NCBI GenBank assembly: GCA_013152385.1 | Contig: JAADGL010000063.1 | Span: 1-40,502, forward strand | DNA from: Acidobacteriota bacterium | Lineage (GTDB): Bacteria > Acidobacteriota > Holophagae > Thermotomaculales > Thermotomaculaceae | Direction: 5' to 3' | DNA length: 40,502 nt | In this document: in pieces, positions 25,909-34,995 of the stretch | Position numbering within the stretch: the stretch's first letter is position 1 | How the letters are laid out: every line of letters starts with the position of its first letter | Notes under the pieces: model-generated | The model's database searches: none | Seen by the model: the letters and a program-made list of their open reading frames with translations, nothing else | What the model was told of the DNA's origin: nothing | Position numbers and translations under genes: made by a program

Positions 25909-27792
25909 ATGAAAGAAAGAAAAGAGCTGTTGAAAGCGACTGTTCTCTTTGAAAAATTGAATGAAGAGGAACTTGAAAAAATAGCTGCCTGTTTCACCGC
26001 AAAGAAATTCTCTCCGAAAGAAGTTTTGTTTCGGGAACATTCCCCGAGGAACCGCTTCATGGTGGTAATGGAGGGGGAAGTGGAAATCAGTAAGCGGGTA
26101 CATGCCGGAAAAGAGGTTCTGGCTGTGCTGTCCAAAGGAGATTTTCTCGGGGAAGCCATTTTTCTGGACGATACGGTTCATTCTGCCACCGCGACGGCAA
26201 AAACACCGGTCCGTGTGATGCAGCTGACCCGGGAACGGCTTCAAGTCATCCGCAGAGAGAATCCCCGGGTGTATTTTCTGATGGTGGAAGGGATTTCAAA
26301 GTTGTTGAGCCGCCGTCTGGAAAGTTCCAGCAAAAAACTGGTGAATCAGGGCGCGGACTACCATGCGGACGGATTTCGGATGGAACATGACCTGCTGGGG
26401 GAACGGGGGGTTCCCGCCCATGTGTATTACGGGGTTCAGACCCTTCGGGCTGTCGAAAACTTTCCCGTGACCGGTGTTCCCATCAGTCATTATCCCAACC
26501 TGATCAAAGCATTGGCAATGGTCAAAAAAGCCGCCGCTCTGGCAAACTTGAAACTGAAACTGCTGGCGCCTGAAATTGCCGATGCCATTGTCTCAGCATG
26601 TGACGATATAATCGGCGGCGCGTATCACCGGCATTTTGCCGTGGATGTTATTCAGGGCGGTGCCGGAACCTCCACGAATATGAATGCCAACGAAGTGATT
26701 GCCAACCTTGCATTGCAGAAGCTGGGAAAGAAGCCCGGAGAATATGACATCATTCACCCCAACAATCACGTAAACCTTTCCCAGTCCACCAACGACGCTT
26801 ACCCCACGGCATTGAAAATCGGGCTGCTGCTCTCCATTACCAGCCTTTTGGATGCTATGCGGTATTTGAAGTCCGCTTTCAGCAAAAAAGAAAAGGAATT
26901 TCGTTCGGTTATCAAAATGGGGCGTACTCAGCTTCAGGATGCTGTGCCGATGACGTTGGGCCAGGAGTTCGGTGCCTATGCAACTATGCTGGGTGAGGAT
27001 GTCCGGATGCTGAAAAAGGCTGCAAAACTTCTCAATGAAATGAACATGGGAGGTACTGCCATCGGTACCGGCATCAACGCAGATCCGGCTTATGCGAAAC
27101 TCTGCACCGAGGAACTGCGCAACGTCACCGGACTGGAACTGGAATTGTCCGGAAACCTTGTGGAAGCAACACAGGATACCGGTGTGTTTGTGCAGCTCTC
27201 CGGTGTGTTCAAACGAATTTCTGTGAAATTGTCAAAAATCTGCAATGATTTGCGGCTGCTCTCATCCGGCCCCCGGGCCGGGTTCAACGAAATCAACCTT
27301 CCCGCAATGCAGCCCGGTTCCAGCATTATGCCCGGGAAAGTCAACCCGGTGATTCCCGAAGTGGTCAACCAGATTGCTTTTCAGGTCATTGGAAACGATT
27401 TAACCATCACCATGGCGGCGGAAGCGGGACAGCTGGAGCTGAATGTCATGGAACCTATCATTGCGTTTAACCTTTTTCAGTCCATTGACATTATGCGAAA
27501 CGGAATGATGACGCTGGCAGATCGCTGTGTCCTTGGGATTACCGCAAACCGGGAGGTTTGCCGGGGGTATGTGGAAAAAAGCATTGGAATTGTTACTGCG
27601 CTGAATCCGTACATTGGTTATGAAAACTCATCCTCCATTGCCAAGGAAGCGTTGAAAACAGGGCGGTCGGTTTATGAACTGGTACTGGAACGGAATCTGC
27701 TTACAAAAGAGGAAATTGACCGGATTCTGTCTCCGGAGGCGATGCTCCACCCCCGCCGCTGGGCAGATGAGAAAAAGGGGAATGAGCATTGA
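25909..27792 (+). CDS. aspA: Aspartate ammonia-lyase with N-terminal cyclic-nucleotide-binding-like domain
   Basis: Residues 159-627 are a complete aspartase, which splits L-aspartate into fumarate and ammonia: EHDLLGERGVPAHVYYGVQTLR, TSTNMNANEV, HPNNHVNLSQSTND and the catalytic loop GSSIMPGKVNPVIPEVVNQ. The run AAEAGQLELNVMEPII favours aspartase over fumarase. Residues 11-118 are a Crp-type cNMP-binding domain (LFEKLNEEELEKIAACF; VVMEGEVEISK; GDFLGEAIFLDDTVHSATATA). In the phosphate-binding cassette the usual Arg is His91, so cyclic nucleotide binding is uncertain. There is no DNA-binding domain. The ordinary E. coli enzyme (about 478 residues) lacks this extension. The ATG at 25909 has AAAGGA at about 10 nt; a longer frame from 25852 would lie inside the upstream gene. 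Confidence 0.92.
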   Translation: MKERKELLKATVLFEKLNEEELEKIAACFTAKKFSPKEVLFREHSPRNRFMVVMEGEVEISKRVHAGKEVLAVLSKGDFLGEAIFLDDTVHSATATAKTPVRVMQLTRERLQVIRRENPRVYFLMVEGISKLLSRRLESSSKKLVNQGADYHADGFRMEHDLLGERGVPAHVYYGVQTLRAVENFPVTGVPISHYPNLIKALAMVKKAAALANLKLKLLAPEIADAIVSACDDIIGGAYHRHFAVDVIQGGAGTSTNMNANEVIANLALQKLGKKPGEYDIIHPNNHVNLSQSTNDAYPTALKIGLLLSITSLLDAMRYLKSAFSKKEKEFRSVIKMGRTQLQDAVPMTLGQEFGAYATMLGEDVRMLKKAAKLLNEMNMGGTAIGTGINADPAYAKLCTEELRNVTGLELELSGNLVEATQDTGVFVQLSGVFKRISVKLSKICNDLRLLSSGPRAGFNEINLPAMQPGSSIMPGKVNPVIPEVVNQIAFQVIGNDLTITMAAEAGQLELNVMEPIIAFNLFQSIDIMRNGMMTLADRCVLGITANREVCRGYVEKSIGIVTALNPYIGYENSSSIAKEALKTGRSVYELVLERNLLTKEEIDRILSPEAMLHPRRWADEKKGNEH

Positions 27793-27891
27793 TCCGGGAA
27801 ACCGGTGCATATGGCCGGGAAGGAGGTATATTCTCTTTCCCGAACCTCTGAAATCCACTGTATTTTTGGCTGTTTTGCCAGTCAAAAAGGG

Positions 27892-27920
27892 TTGACAAGG
27901 GCGGCGGACTCGGACATAAT
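27892..27920 (+). promoter_or_regulatory. Promoter of the coiled-coil gene and tRNA-Ala
   Basis: A perfect TTGACA (27892-27897), 17-nt spacer, CATAAT (27915-27920, 5 of 6), ending 20 nt before the ATG at 27941. Confidence 0.75.
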
Positions 27921-27940
27921 ACGCATTGAGGAGGGAAAAA

Positions 27941-28390
27941 ATGGATAAAGAAAAAACACGGGAACTGATGGATAAATCCCTTGAGTTTATCAAGGAAACT
28001 TCCGTCAAAATTCGCAAGCAGGCCAGAAAGAAATGGCGGATTTCCAACCTCAAGCTGGAGGTTTCAAGCCTGAAACACCAGATGTCGCTGATTTACAAAG
28101 ATCTCGGCCGCTACATTTATGAGTCTACAAAGGCAGACAACCTGGATAAAGAGAAGTATGAGAGTTTTTTCATTAAGCTGGGTGGCCTTGAAGAGAAGAT
28201 TAATGAAAAGCGTGAATTAATTCAGAAGATTGAAGAAGAAGAGATTCAGGAAGAAAACGAGGTAATTGTTACAACAGGAGAAGACGACGAGGAAATCAGT
28301 CAGTACCAGGAGAAGGATTCTGCCGGAAAAGACGCGGAAGAGGAAGAAAAAGCGAAGATTGACGGGGAAAGTGAAATCGCGGATGCATAA
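27941..28390 (+). CDS. Small coiled-coil protein of unknown function
   Basis: A 149-residue cytoplasmic protein, very rich in Glu and Lys. Residues 1-105 are predicted to be helical with heptad-like spacing (WRISNLKLEVSSLKHQMSLIYKDLG; LGGLEEKINEKRELIQKIEEEE), and the tail from about 105 is acidic and probably disordered (TTGEDDEEISQ...). No known motif is present. Its own sigma70 promoter and GAGGAGGG ribosome site argue that it is a real gene. It lies 12 nt upstream of tRNA-Ala and may share its transcript, which ends at the hairpin at 28495-28519. Confidence 0.7.
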   Translation: MDKEKTRELMDKSLEFIKETSVKIRKQARKKWRISNLKLEVSSLKHQMSLIYKDLGRYIYESTKADNLDKEKYESFFIKLGGLEEKINEKRELIQKIEEEEIQEENEVIVTTGEDDEEISQYQEKDSAGKDAEEEEKAKIDGESEIADA

Positions 28391-28402
28391 ATTCTGAAAA
28401 GT

Positions 28403-28478
28403 GGGGCTATGGTGCAGCTGGGAGCACGCTACACTGGCAGTGTAGAGGTCACGGGTTCGAACCCCGTTAGCTCCACCA
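28403..28478 (+). tRNA. tRNA-Ala (anticodon GGC)
   Basis: A full cloverleaf of 76 nt with an encoded CCA end. The acceptor stem GGGGCTA / TAGCTCC has one G-U pair, the D stem is GTGC / GCAC, the anticodon stem CTACA / TGTAG with loop CTGGCAG places GGC at 34-36, and the T arm is ACGGG-TTCGAAC-CCCGT. It reads GCC and GCU Ala codons. An antisense open frame across it (28217-28486) is an artefact. Confidence 0.97.
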
Positions 28479-28494
28479 TTTTTCAAAATAAACG

Positions 28495-28519
28495 GCGGGC
28501 CGGAAGGCCCGCTTTTTTT
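28495..28519 (+). terminator. Intrinsic terminator after tRNA-Ala
   Basis: GCGGGCC - GGAA - GGCCCGC (28495-28501 / 28506-28512) followed by seven T. It separates the rightward tRNA transcript from the convergent DUF5916 gene. Confidence 0.92.
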
Positions 28520-28549
28520 ATGAACCGTGTTTTTGAGAACAGTGTTTTT

Positions 28550-30772
28550 TCAGAGCCGCCACGCGTAAGCAATTTTGAAAAAGAGTGTGCGCTGAAAGGA
28601 TTCCATAGGGTTCAGTTCGGTGGCGCTGCGGCTGCCGGAGTAGCCGAGATAGAGCAGTGTCCGGGGATTTATCTTGTAACTCAGGAGTAGTTGAGGAAAC
28701 AGGGAGCGGGAAATTCGCGTGTTCAGGTCTCCGTATAGCCCCGGATTTTTCTCCAGGGTGGTGTATTGCAGGATACTGCGGATGAAGAGCCGTGTGGTGA
28801 AGTTGTAAACGAAGCGTCCCTGCAGTACGTTTGCGGTGTATAGATTCTGTCCCCATTCCTGCATTTTTTCCTGTTCCGCACTGGCTTCCAGCTGAATGTG
28901 GGTGTTGGCAAACCAGGTTATTTCGGTACTGAGCCGTTTCCAGTCTCCCAGACGGTTGTTGGTATAATCTATATTTTTACCGAAGAATCCGCGGACATGC
29001 CATGCCACTTTCTGCAGGCGGCCTCCCGAATAAATGCCGTAGTTATTGAAGTAGTGGTTGATTCCTTCGTAAAACTGCATTTCCATGTCATAGAAAAAAC
29101 CGAAATACGATTGTCCCGCCATACTGAAGTTGGTTTCGAGATGGATGGCTCTGTGCAGTATATTTCCTGAGGTATCTTTCTGAATCTCTGATACGATTCC
29201 CGGTCGAATCCGGGAAATAAATGCGCCGTCTTTTCCGTATGTTACGTGGTTGAGCGCAAATCCGGATTCTATGTAGTCCACCTGGGGGATAAATCCGATG
29301 TCTGCCCGGAAACCTTTGTCTTTCCGGTTGTGCCACAGGTTAAAGCTCCAGTTTCGCTCTTCATGGTCATAATTGAACATATAGGCATTCCCCGACAGGC
29401 TTTCACCGTTCAGTGCGCCGGAATTCGGATCATTTGGGTTTTTGGTGTCTGTGGTGGTAAGCTGGAATTCGATTGTATCACTATCTGTAAAATTGATTCG
29501 TCCGTCAGCGGAAATTACGGTGTTGTGATAACCGCCGCCGGCACGGTTGGTTACCAGAATGCCGATGGTGGAGTTTTTCAGGATGTCTTTCCGGATCCGC
29601 CCCACGGTGACGGTGGAAGCGTGGTTCCATGACGCGTAGCCGGAGCCGGTACTGCCGGGGAGCAGGATGTTGGTGATGGTATCTTTGGCATTGAAGAAAC
29701 CCCATACAAAGGCGCCTGATTTTCCCGATGCTTTGATACCGTAAGAAGGGTCTGCGATGGTTCGGGTGTGGACCAGGTGTTCCTTTGTCTGGAAAATATC
29801 GGCACCTTCGAGGAAGAACGGGCGTTTTTCTTCAAAAAACAGGGAAAATTGCCGATTGAAGCTCAATTGTGCTGAATCGGCTTCCACCTGGGAGAAGTCC
29901 GGATTCAATGCGGCGTTCAGTGTGATGTTGGATGTGGGAGCCCAGCGCAGGTTGAGGCCCAGTGATTCCGTTGTTCCGAGGTTATTCATCTGCTGCCCGA
30001 AGCTGTTTCGGCTATGATTCTGTGTTGCGGTGAGGGTGGGGTTGATTTCCAGGTTCCGTCCCGGATGAATTCCCCTGAATCCCTTCGCGTGACTCATCTG
30101 GCAGAAGAAGCAGTTTTTGTTCCGGTCCATCGGGCAGTTGCTGATCTGGTATCGAAAGTCTCTGGGATAGGAGCGGAAAAACCAGAACCCCCAGGTTTGA
30201 ACAGATGTTGTGTCGGGAAAACTGATGGAACGAAAGGGGATTGCCATTTCCACAACATAGCCGGTTTTGGTAATGCTCCCCGCCGAGTTCCATATTGTGT
30301 CCCATGACGGGTCTTCACCGCTCCCTTCCACCCGTTTCAAATCCATCTGTACCCCGAGAGGGTTTGAAAAAAATTCATACCCCCTTCTTTGATCATTGAA
30401 CGGGTCAATGGCGATGCCGACAAAATCATCCCGCCAGGCCTGGTCCCGGTCCGAAAGGTTTGCCCGGATAGAGGCGGGGTTCGGGTCTTCGGCAACAAAG
30501 GCAATGTAGAGGTTTTTACGGTCGTAGGTCAGGTAGGCGGTTGTTTTAACTTTCGGCTTGATGTTTTCGCCCGGGTCAATTTCATAGTTTAATTGTATTT
30601 TTGTGGCGTCTTTCCATTCTTTTCTGTGGAATTTTCCGTCAATCCGGATGGGAACAGCGGTTTGGTGGACAGAATAGCAGGGGGGCTGCCCGGAAATCCG
30701 GGAAGCATTCGCGGTGAACGGAAACAGCAGCAGAACCAATACGCTCATTGTCATCAGGCTGGAATGTTTCAT
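28550..30772 (-). CDS. DUF5916-type outer-membrane beta-barrel protein with carbohydrate-binding-like domain
   Basis: A 740-residue exported protein. After a signal peptide (about 1-24) comes a CBM9/DOMON-like beta-sandwich, about residues 35-200 (IRIDGKFHRKEWKDATKI; TYDRKNLYIAFVAEDPNP; DFVGIAIDPFNDQRRGYEFFSNPLG), then a DUF5916-type region (LNPDFSQVEADSAQLSFNR; FEEKRPFFLEGADIF) and a C-terminal set of alternating, aromatic-rich strands that ends in ...FFKIAYAWRL, as in outer-membrane barrels. Family members are common in diderm polysaccharide and protein degraders, but their job is unknown. The ATG at 30772 has GGAGGT 3 nt upstream. It is followed by the convergent tRNA operon. Confidence 0.85.
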   Translation of the reverse strand: MKHSSLMTMSVLVLLLFPFTANASRISGQPPCYSVHQTAVPIRIDGKFHRKEWKDATKIQLNYEIDPGENIKPKVKTTAYLTYDRKNLYIAFVAEDPNPASIRANLSDRDQAWRDDFVGIAIDPFNDQRRGYEFFSNPLGVQMDLKRVEGSGEDPSWDTIWNSAGSITKTGYVVEMAIPFRSISFPDTTSVQTWGFWFFRSYPRDFRYQISNCPMDRNKNCFFCQMSHAKGFRGIHPGRNLEINPTLTATQNHSRNSFGQQMNNLGTTESLGLNLRWAPTSNITLNAALNPDFSQVEADSAQLSFNRQFSLFFEEKRPFFLEGADIFQTKEHLVHTRTIADPSYGIKASGKSGAFVWGFFNAKDTITNILLPGSTGSGYASWNHASTVTVGRIRKDILKNSTIGILVTNRAGGGYHNTVISADGRINFTDSDTIEFQLTTTDTKNPNDPNSGALNGESLSGNAYMFNYDHEERNWSFNLWHNRKDKGFRADIGFIPQVDYIESGFALNHVTYGKDGAFISRIRPGIVSEIQKDTSGNILHRAIHLETNFSMAGQSYFGFFYDMEMQFYEGINHYFNNYGIYSGGRLQKVAWHVRGFFGKNIDYTNNRLGDWKRLSTEITWFANTHIQLEASAEQEKMQEWGQNLYTANVLQGRFVYNFTTRLFIRSILQYTTLEKNPGLYGDLNTRISRSLFPQLLLSYKINPRTLLYLGYSGSRSATELNPMESFQRTLFFKIAYAWRL

Positions 30773-30886
30773 GTGACCTCCGAAACAAGTTTCAACAATG
30801 TGAATACGGTTCGGAGCGGAAAATGGTTTACAGGAATCTGTCGGAATGACCTTGAAAGAACCAGTTTGACCGCCGGCCGCAGATTT

Positions 30887-32548
30887 TTATCCCCCTTTTC
30901 TGACAAGCAGTTCGTAAATCCGGGGTTCTTTCGCGGGGAGCATCCGGTTGGCGGCGGCGAGCATGAAATAATAGGAGACGGTACCATACACTGTCATCAA
31001 CAGCACCACCGGCAGAATTATCCAGGGCTGCTGCCAGAAGTGAATGATGACGAAACGCCCGATGAAAAGCGGCGCGGAAATGAGGAGTAAGACACCATTG
31101 ATAAGCAGTCTGACCAGGGAAAAAAGCCACTGACGGCCCTTCGGCAGGTTTGCTCTCAGCCGCTTTCCGGCGGCGATGATCGGAATCGGCATGAAAAGTG
31201 AAATGAGGTTGCCCACTCCGAAGAAAATCGGTGCCATGGGAAGAAAACATGCCCAGTCCGCGGCAAGGGATGGGGCCTTCACGCCTTTTAAAGAGAGGAT
31301 AACGCTCACCGGGACCAGAAGCAGCAGATAAAGAACAAAATAAGCAAAATTCTTTCCGGCAAACAGTTTCCATCTCGGGAAAGGGGACAGAAGAACGGTT
31401 CTCAGCCCGTCCCGTTCGATGGCAAGGCTGTTGAAGATAAACGGCCCCATGTACATCAGGAACAGAAACGGAACGCCGTATTCAATGGCCCGGATTGAGA
31501 ATCCGCTCTTTGGCGTGGAAAAGAGAATCAGTATGCTCAACGGCCCGGCAAGGACATTCAGGAGCATCATTTTCAGCCGGGGGTCCCGGGCAAGGTAGCG
31601 GGCCTCTTTTGCCGCAAAGGGCCAGAAGGGAAGCCGGCTGGTAATTATATTTTTCCCCTTTGTTTTTAAACGATGTTTTTTCCTTTTCCTGCGGCTGGTG
31701 CCGCTGCCGTTTTCCACCAGCTGTCGGAGGGAATGGCTTCCCAGTTTCAGGATCAGAAAGATTTCGATAATTGCGGCGGCGAGAATGAGAAGGCTGTTCC
31801 CTTTACCTGTCGCCCATGCCACCGGAGAGAGCCCCGGAAAAAAGAACGCAACGTGTTCAACAGAAGGCCAAACTGCTTTCAATTTCAGGAAAAGAATTTT
31901 GAAATAGGTGTCATCAATTTTCTTTTTACTGTAAATCCAGAATTGCAGTGTCAGCCATATGCCGACTAAAAGTCCGGAAATCAGGCGGACAAGGTCTTTG
32001 AAGTGACGGGAGCGCTGTAGGTTGAAAATCAGATAGTCCAGTGCTGTCAGCAACAGGAATACCTGAAAAATCCAGAGAATCATACCAGCCAGGCAGAGAA
32101 TGGCGGTGAGAGTGTATCCCTTGTACACCATTCCAAGTATCGAACCCGCAAAAAGGCCCAGTGGCGGCAGAACCGTCGGCCCTGCGATCCGGGCGATAAA
32201 CTCTGCAAGGAGAATCCGGGTTGTGCTGACCGGAGTGTGAAAAAGCGGTGTCGGGTCATTTCCCTGATTCAACCCCTTTGTAAAAACACTCAGGAGGGTA
32301 AAGATGAAGAGGAGAATCCCGCTTTCCCATGTCAGAAACTGCACCTGCTTTGAAGGGGAATGAAGTTGAAGGGACAAGCCGAGCCCGATTCCGAAAAAAA
32401 GAACAGCCATGATAAGAAAACTGCCGAAAAAGAGCAGTGTGCCTAATATGTTGCTGATTTTTTCAGTTTTCGGTGCCCGCCATGCCAGAATGAAGTTAAG
32501 GTGAAGCAGGGCACGGAAATTCCCGCTTTTTCTTATGGTGTCAGCCAT
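30887..32548 (-). CDS. ABC exporter permease, membrane subunit
   Basis: A 553-residue polytopic membrane protein with about 12 hydrophobic segments; the first starts at about residue 33 (ILGTLLFFGSFLIMAVLFFGIG). A basic cytoplasmic loop (SRRKRKKHRLKTKGK, near 283-297) splits it into halves, and LPFWPFAAKEARYLARDPRLKM resembles the second half-start of ABC-2-type exporter permeases. Its start overlaps the ATPase gene by 16 nt, so the two form one transporter. The substrate is not apparent. It is the last gene of the leftward suf cluster. The ~110 bases between it and the DUF5916 gene hold a GAAAC-AA-GTTTC repeat at 30782-30793 close to that gene's ribosome site. Confidence 0.8.
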   Translation of the reverse strand: MADTIRKSGNFRALLHLNFILAWRAPKTEKISNILGTLLFFGSFLIMAVLFFGIGLGLSLQLHSPSKQVQFLTWESGILLFIFTLLSVFTKGLNQGNDPTPLFHTPVSTTRILLAEFIARIAGPTVLPPLGLFAGSILGMVYKGYTLTAILCLAGMILWIFQVFLLLTALDYLIFNLQRSRHFKDLVRLISGLLVGIWLTLQFWIYSKKKIDDTYFKILFLKLKAVWPSVEHVAFFFPGLSPVAWATGKGNSLLILAAAIIEIFLILKLGSHSLRQLVENGSGTSRRKRKKHRLKTKGKNIITSRLPFWPFAAKEARYLARDPRLKMMLLNVLAGPLSILILFSTPKSGFSIRAIEYGVPFLFLMYMGPFIFNSLAIERDGLRTVLLSPFPRWKLFAGKNFAYFVLYLLLLVPVSVILSLKGVKAPSLAADWACFLPMAPIFFGVGNLISLFMPIPIIAAGKRLRANLPKGRQWLFSLVRLLINGVLLLISAPLFIGRFVIIHFWQQPWIILPVVLLMTVYGTVSYYFMLAAANRMLPAKEPRIYELLVRKGG

Positions 32549-33306
32549 GATGTTTCCCCGCTGTGGGGGTTTTCTCCCACCGTCCGGATAAAAACATCTT
32601 CAAGGGTCGCGGATTCGGTGAGGTTGAGGGATTTACGCAGTTCCGCAAGTGTGCCCACGGCAAAAAGTTTCCCATGATGAAGAATGGCAATACGGGTACA
32701 GAGCCGTTCCACCACCTCCATAATGTGGGAAGAAAAGAAAATCGTCATACCTTCCGAGACCATCTTTTTCAGCACTTCTTTGATATTTTTTAAAGCGATG
32801 GGATCAATTCCGGTAAATGGTTCATCAAGGAAGAGGAGCCGTGGCCGGTGAATCAGGGCACAGCCGAGAGACAGTTTCCGTTTCATTCCTTTTGAATAAT
32901 CCACAATCAGGGTACCGGCGGCATCTTCAAGTTCCAGCCACGAAAGCAGGTCCCGGGCACGCGCTTTTGCTGTTTCGGGTTCAAGCCCGTATATCCTTCC
33001 GGAAAAAGTCAACGCTTCAATTCCGGTAAGGCGCTCATAGAGAGAGGGTTCCTCCGGAACAACACCAATGGAGGCTTTTACTTTCAACGGTTCTCTGTAA
33101 GGGTCTTTTCCAAAGATCCGGATGCTGCCGCTTGTGGGACGAAGCAGCCCCACCGCCATGTTGATGGTGGTGGATTTCCCCGCTCCGTTCGGCCCGAGGA
33201 ACCCGAAAAACTCGCCTTCACTGACACTGAGATTGAGACCGTTTACCGCCGGTTTTCCATTGAATTTCCGGCTCAGGTTTTCGAAGCGGACAATTTCATT
33301 TGTCAC
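32533..33306 (-). CDS. ABC transporter ATP-binding protein
   Basis: A 257-residue ATPase of the ABC-2 exporter type. It has the A-loop/strand VRFENLSRKF, Walker A GPNGAGKST (about residues 40-48), Q-loop region VVPEEPSLYERLTG, the signature YSKGMKRKLSLGCAL (a common exporter variant of LSGGQ), Walker B LLFLDEPFTGID and the switch His in FFSSHIMEVVE. The GTG start at 33306 has AAGGA about 8 nt upstream. A longer frame would overlap sufU and is rejected. Only 17 nt separate it from the sufU stop, so it is probably transcribed with the suf genes. Confidence 0.9.
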   Translation of the reverse strand: MTNEIVRFENLSRKFNGKPAVNGLNLSVSEGEFFGFLGPNGAGKSTTINMAVGLLRPTSGSIRIFGKDPYREPLKVKASIGVVPEEPSLYERLTGIEALTFSGRIYGLEPETAKARARDLLSWLELEDAAGTLIVDYSKGMKRKLSLGCALIHRPRLLFLDEPFTGIDPIALKNIKEVLKKMVSEGMTIFFSSHIMEVVERLCTRIAILHHGKLFAVGTLAELRKSLNLTESATLEDVFIRTVGENPHSGETSWLTP

Positions 33307-33323
33307 AGGCGTGTCCTTTCCGG

Positions 33324-33767
33324 CTATTTCGGTTTTATTTGCTTTTTCAAAGCCAGTTCGGCGGTGGTCCAGGGGAGCAGGGCGCATTTAATACGGATGG
33401 GAAATTTCCGGACGCCGGAAAGCGCCTGCAATGTTTCCGGCCAGTTTGAGATTTCAACATCCCGCTCACCTTTGAGATAGGCTTTGACTTCTGTCACCAG
33501 TTTTTCGGTCTCTTCCACAGAACGGCCTTTGAGGATGTCAGACATGATGGAGCCGGATGCGGTGCAGATGGCACATCCTTTTGTACAGACCGAAATATCT
33601 GTTATTTTACCGTTATCCTGTTCAAATTTGATATCTACATGGTCACCGCAAAGGGGGTTGTAGCCCTCTTCCGTGCCGTCCGTGTTTTTCAGTTCGTGGC
33701 AGTTTCTCGGGTGTTCATAATGGTCCAGTATCAAGTCCCGGTACATGTTGTCCAGTGGCGTGGTCAT
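33324..33767 (-). CDS. sufU: Fe-S cluster assembly sulfur-transfer/scaffold protein SufU
   Basis: A 147-residue SufU/IscU-family protein. The zinc-binding residues are C40 and D42 (NPLCGD), C65 (KGCAICTASGSIM) and C128 (RIKCALLPW), matching the SufU type, in which it receives sulfur from SufS rather than building clusters itself. An extra Cys at 68 follows the usual pattern. It starts within the sufS stop (ATGA), so the two partners are made together. The family's long insert before the last Cys (about 95-120) is present, which separates SufU from IscU. Confidence 0.94.
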   Translation of the reverse strand: MTTPLDNMYRDLILDHYEHPRNCHELKNTDGTEEGYNPLCGDHVDIKFEQDNGKITDISVCTKGCAICTASGSIMSDILKGRSVEETEKLVTEVKAYLKGERDVEISNWPETLQALSGVRKFPIRIKCALLPWTTAELALKKQIKPK

Positions 33768-34975
33768 TTGTGGAAAACCTCCAGTGTTTTTTTAACTCCG
33801 GCAATGAGCCGGTCCACATCTTCTTCCGTGTTATAGATATAAAAACTTGCCCGCACCATTGCCATTTCATCCATGAAACGAATCAGGGGCTGGGCGCAGT
33901 GGTGGCCGGCACGGACGCAGATATCCATGTCGCCCAGTATGGTCGCAACATCATGGGGATGTACGCCTTCCACGTTGAAGGGCAGAATGCCGTTGTGAAT
34001 TCTGTCCGGTTTCCGGTAAAGTTTTACCTTCCCCAGGGCACGGAATTTTTCATCCGCCAGCTTTGCCAGCCGGGTTTCATGCGCCTGAATCCGGTCAAAC
34101 CCTATGTTTTCAAGGTAGTCAATGGCAGCATGAAGGGATACGGCACCTCCCATGAACGGGGTTCCGGCCTCGAATTTCTGCGGCGGTTCCGCATAGGTGG
34201 TTTTTTTAATGGTAACATTTTCTATCATGTCGCCGCCGGTCATGTAGGGCGGCATGGCGGCAAGGTGTTCCGGCTTTCCGTACAGGATGCCGAATCCGTC
34301 CAGTGCCAGCATTTTGTGGCCGGAAAGCACGAGAAAGTCCGGGTCGAAAGTGGAAATGTCCAGTTTATGATGGGGGACAAACTGTGCCGCGTCAAATACG
34401 GTCAGTGCGCCGGATTTTTTTGCAAGTTTCGTGACTTCCGCCATGTCCGGCGTGGTACCGAGGACGTTGGATGCCATGGTGCAGCAGATAAAACGGGTTT
34501 TCCCGGTGACGGCGGATTCAAGGGCAGTCATGTCAAGCTCCAGGGTTTCCCGGTCAAGTCCCACAACCTTCAGTATGGCGCCTTTCTTTGCCGCAAGCTG
34601 CTGCCAGGGAACAAAATTGGCATGGTGTTCCATGACGGTGACGACAATTTCATCCCCTTTTTGTACAGCCTGTTCTCCCATGGTGGCGGCGATAAGGTTC
34701 AGGGATTCGGTGGCGTTCCGGGTATAAACAATGCTTTCCGGAGCGGCTGCCCCGATGAATTCCGCAATCCGTTTCCGTGCCGCTTCGTAAGAGGCGGTTG
34801 CCCGTTCACTGAGGCGGTAAATGCCCCTGTGAATGTTGGCATAGTCAAAACGGTAAAAGCGGTCTGTTTTTTCCAGCACAACTGCCGGTTTCTGAGTGGA
34901 CGCGGCGGAGTCAAGATAGGTGAGGCCCGGGTTGTTTTCCAGCACCGGAAAATCTTTCCGAAAACGCTCAAGCAT
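33764..34975 (-). CDS. sufS: Cysteine desulfurase SufS (group II)
   Basis: This 403-residue PLP enzyme takes sulfur from cysteine for Fe-S cluster assembly. Visible features are the opening LTYLDSAASTQKP, the EHHAN segment with H118, the PLP lysine K221 in LSGHKM, and the reactive C360 in RAGHHCAQP. Next to the lysine the run is MLALDGFGILYGK, where group II enzymes usually have GPTGIG. The start at ATG 34975 (MLERFRKDFP) fits the family; an in-frame TTG at 34999 overlaps the sufD stop and would add 8 residues. It overlaps sufU by 4 nt. Confidence 0.95.
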   Translation of the reverse strand: MLERFRKDFPVLENNPGLTYLDSAASTQKPAVVLEKTDRFYRFDYANIHRGIYRLSERATASYEAARKRIAEFIGAAAPESIVYTRNATESLNLIAATMGEQAVQKGDEIVVTVMEHHANFVPWQQLAAKKGAILKVVGLDRETLELDMTALESAVTGKTRFICCTMASNVLGTTPDMAEVTKLAKKSGALTVFDAAQFVPHHKLDISTFDPDFLVLSGHKMLALDGFGILYGKPEHLAAMPPYMTGGDMIENVTIKKTTYAEPPQKFEAGTPFMGGAVSLHAAIDYLENIGFDRIQAHETRLAKLADEKFRALGKVKLYRKPDRIHNGILPFNVEGVHPHDVATILGDMDICVRAGHHCAQPLIRFMDEMAMVRASFYIYNTEEDVDRLIAGVKKTLEVFHK

Positions 34976-34995
34976 GGCGAGTTTCCCCCTTCGGT

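Noticed and set aside
28217-28486. Open frame on the minus strand across tRNA-Ala (contains ANGVRTRDLYTASVACSQ)
   Set aside because: This is the well-known false protein made by translating the antisense of a tRNA gene; the tRNA cloverleaf explains the sequence.
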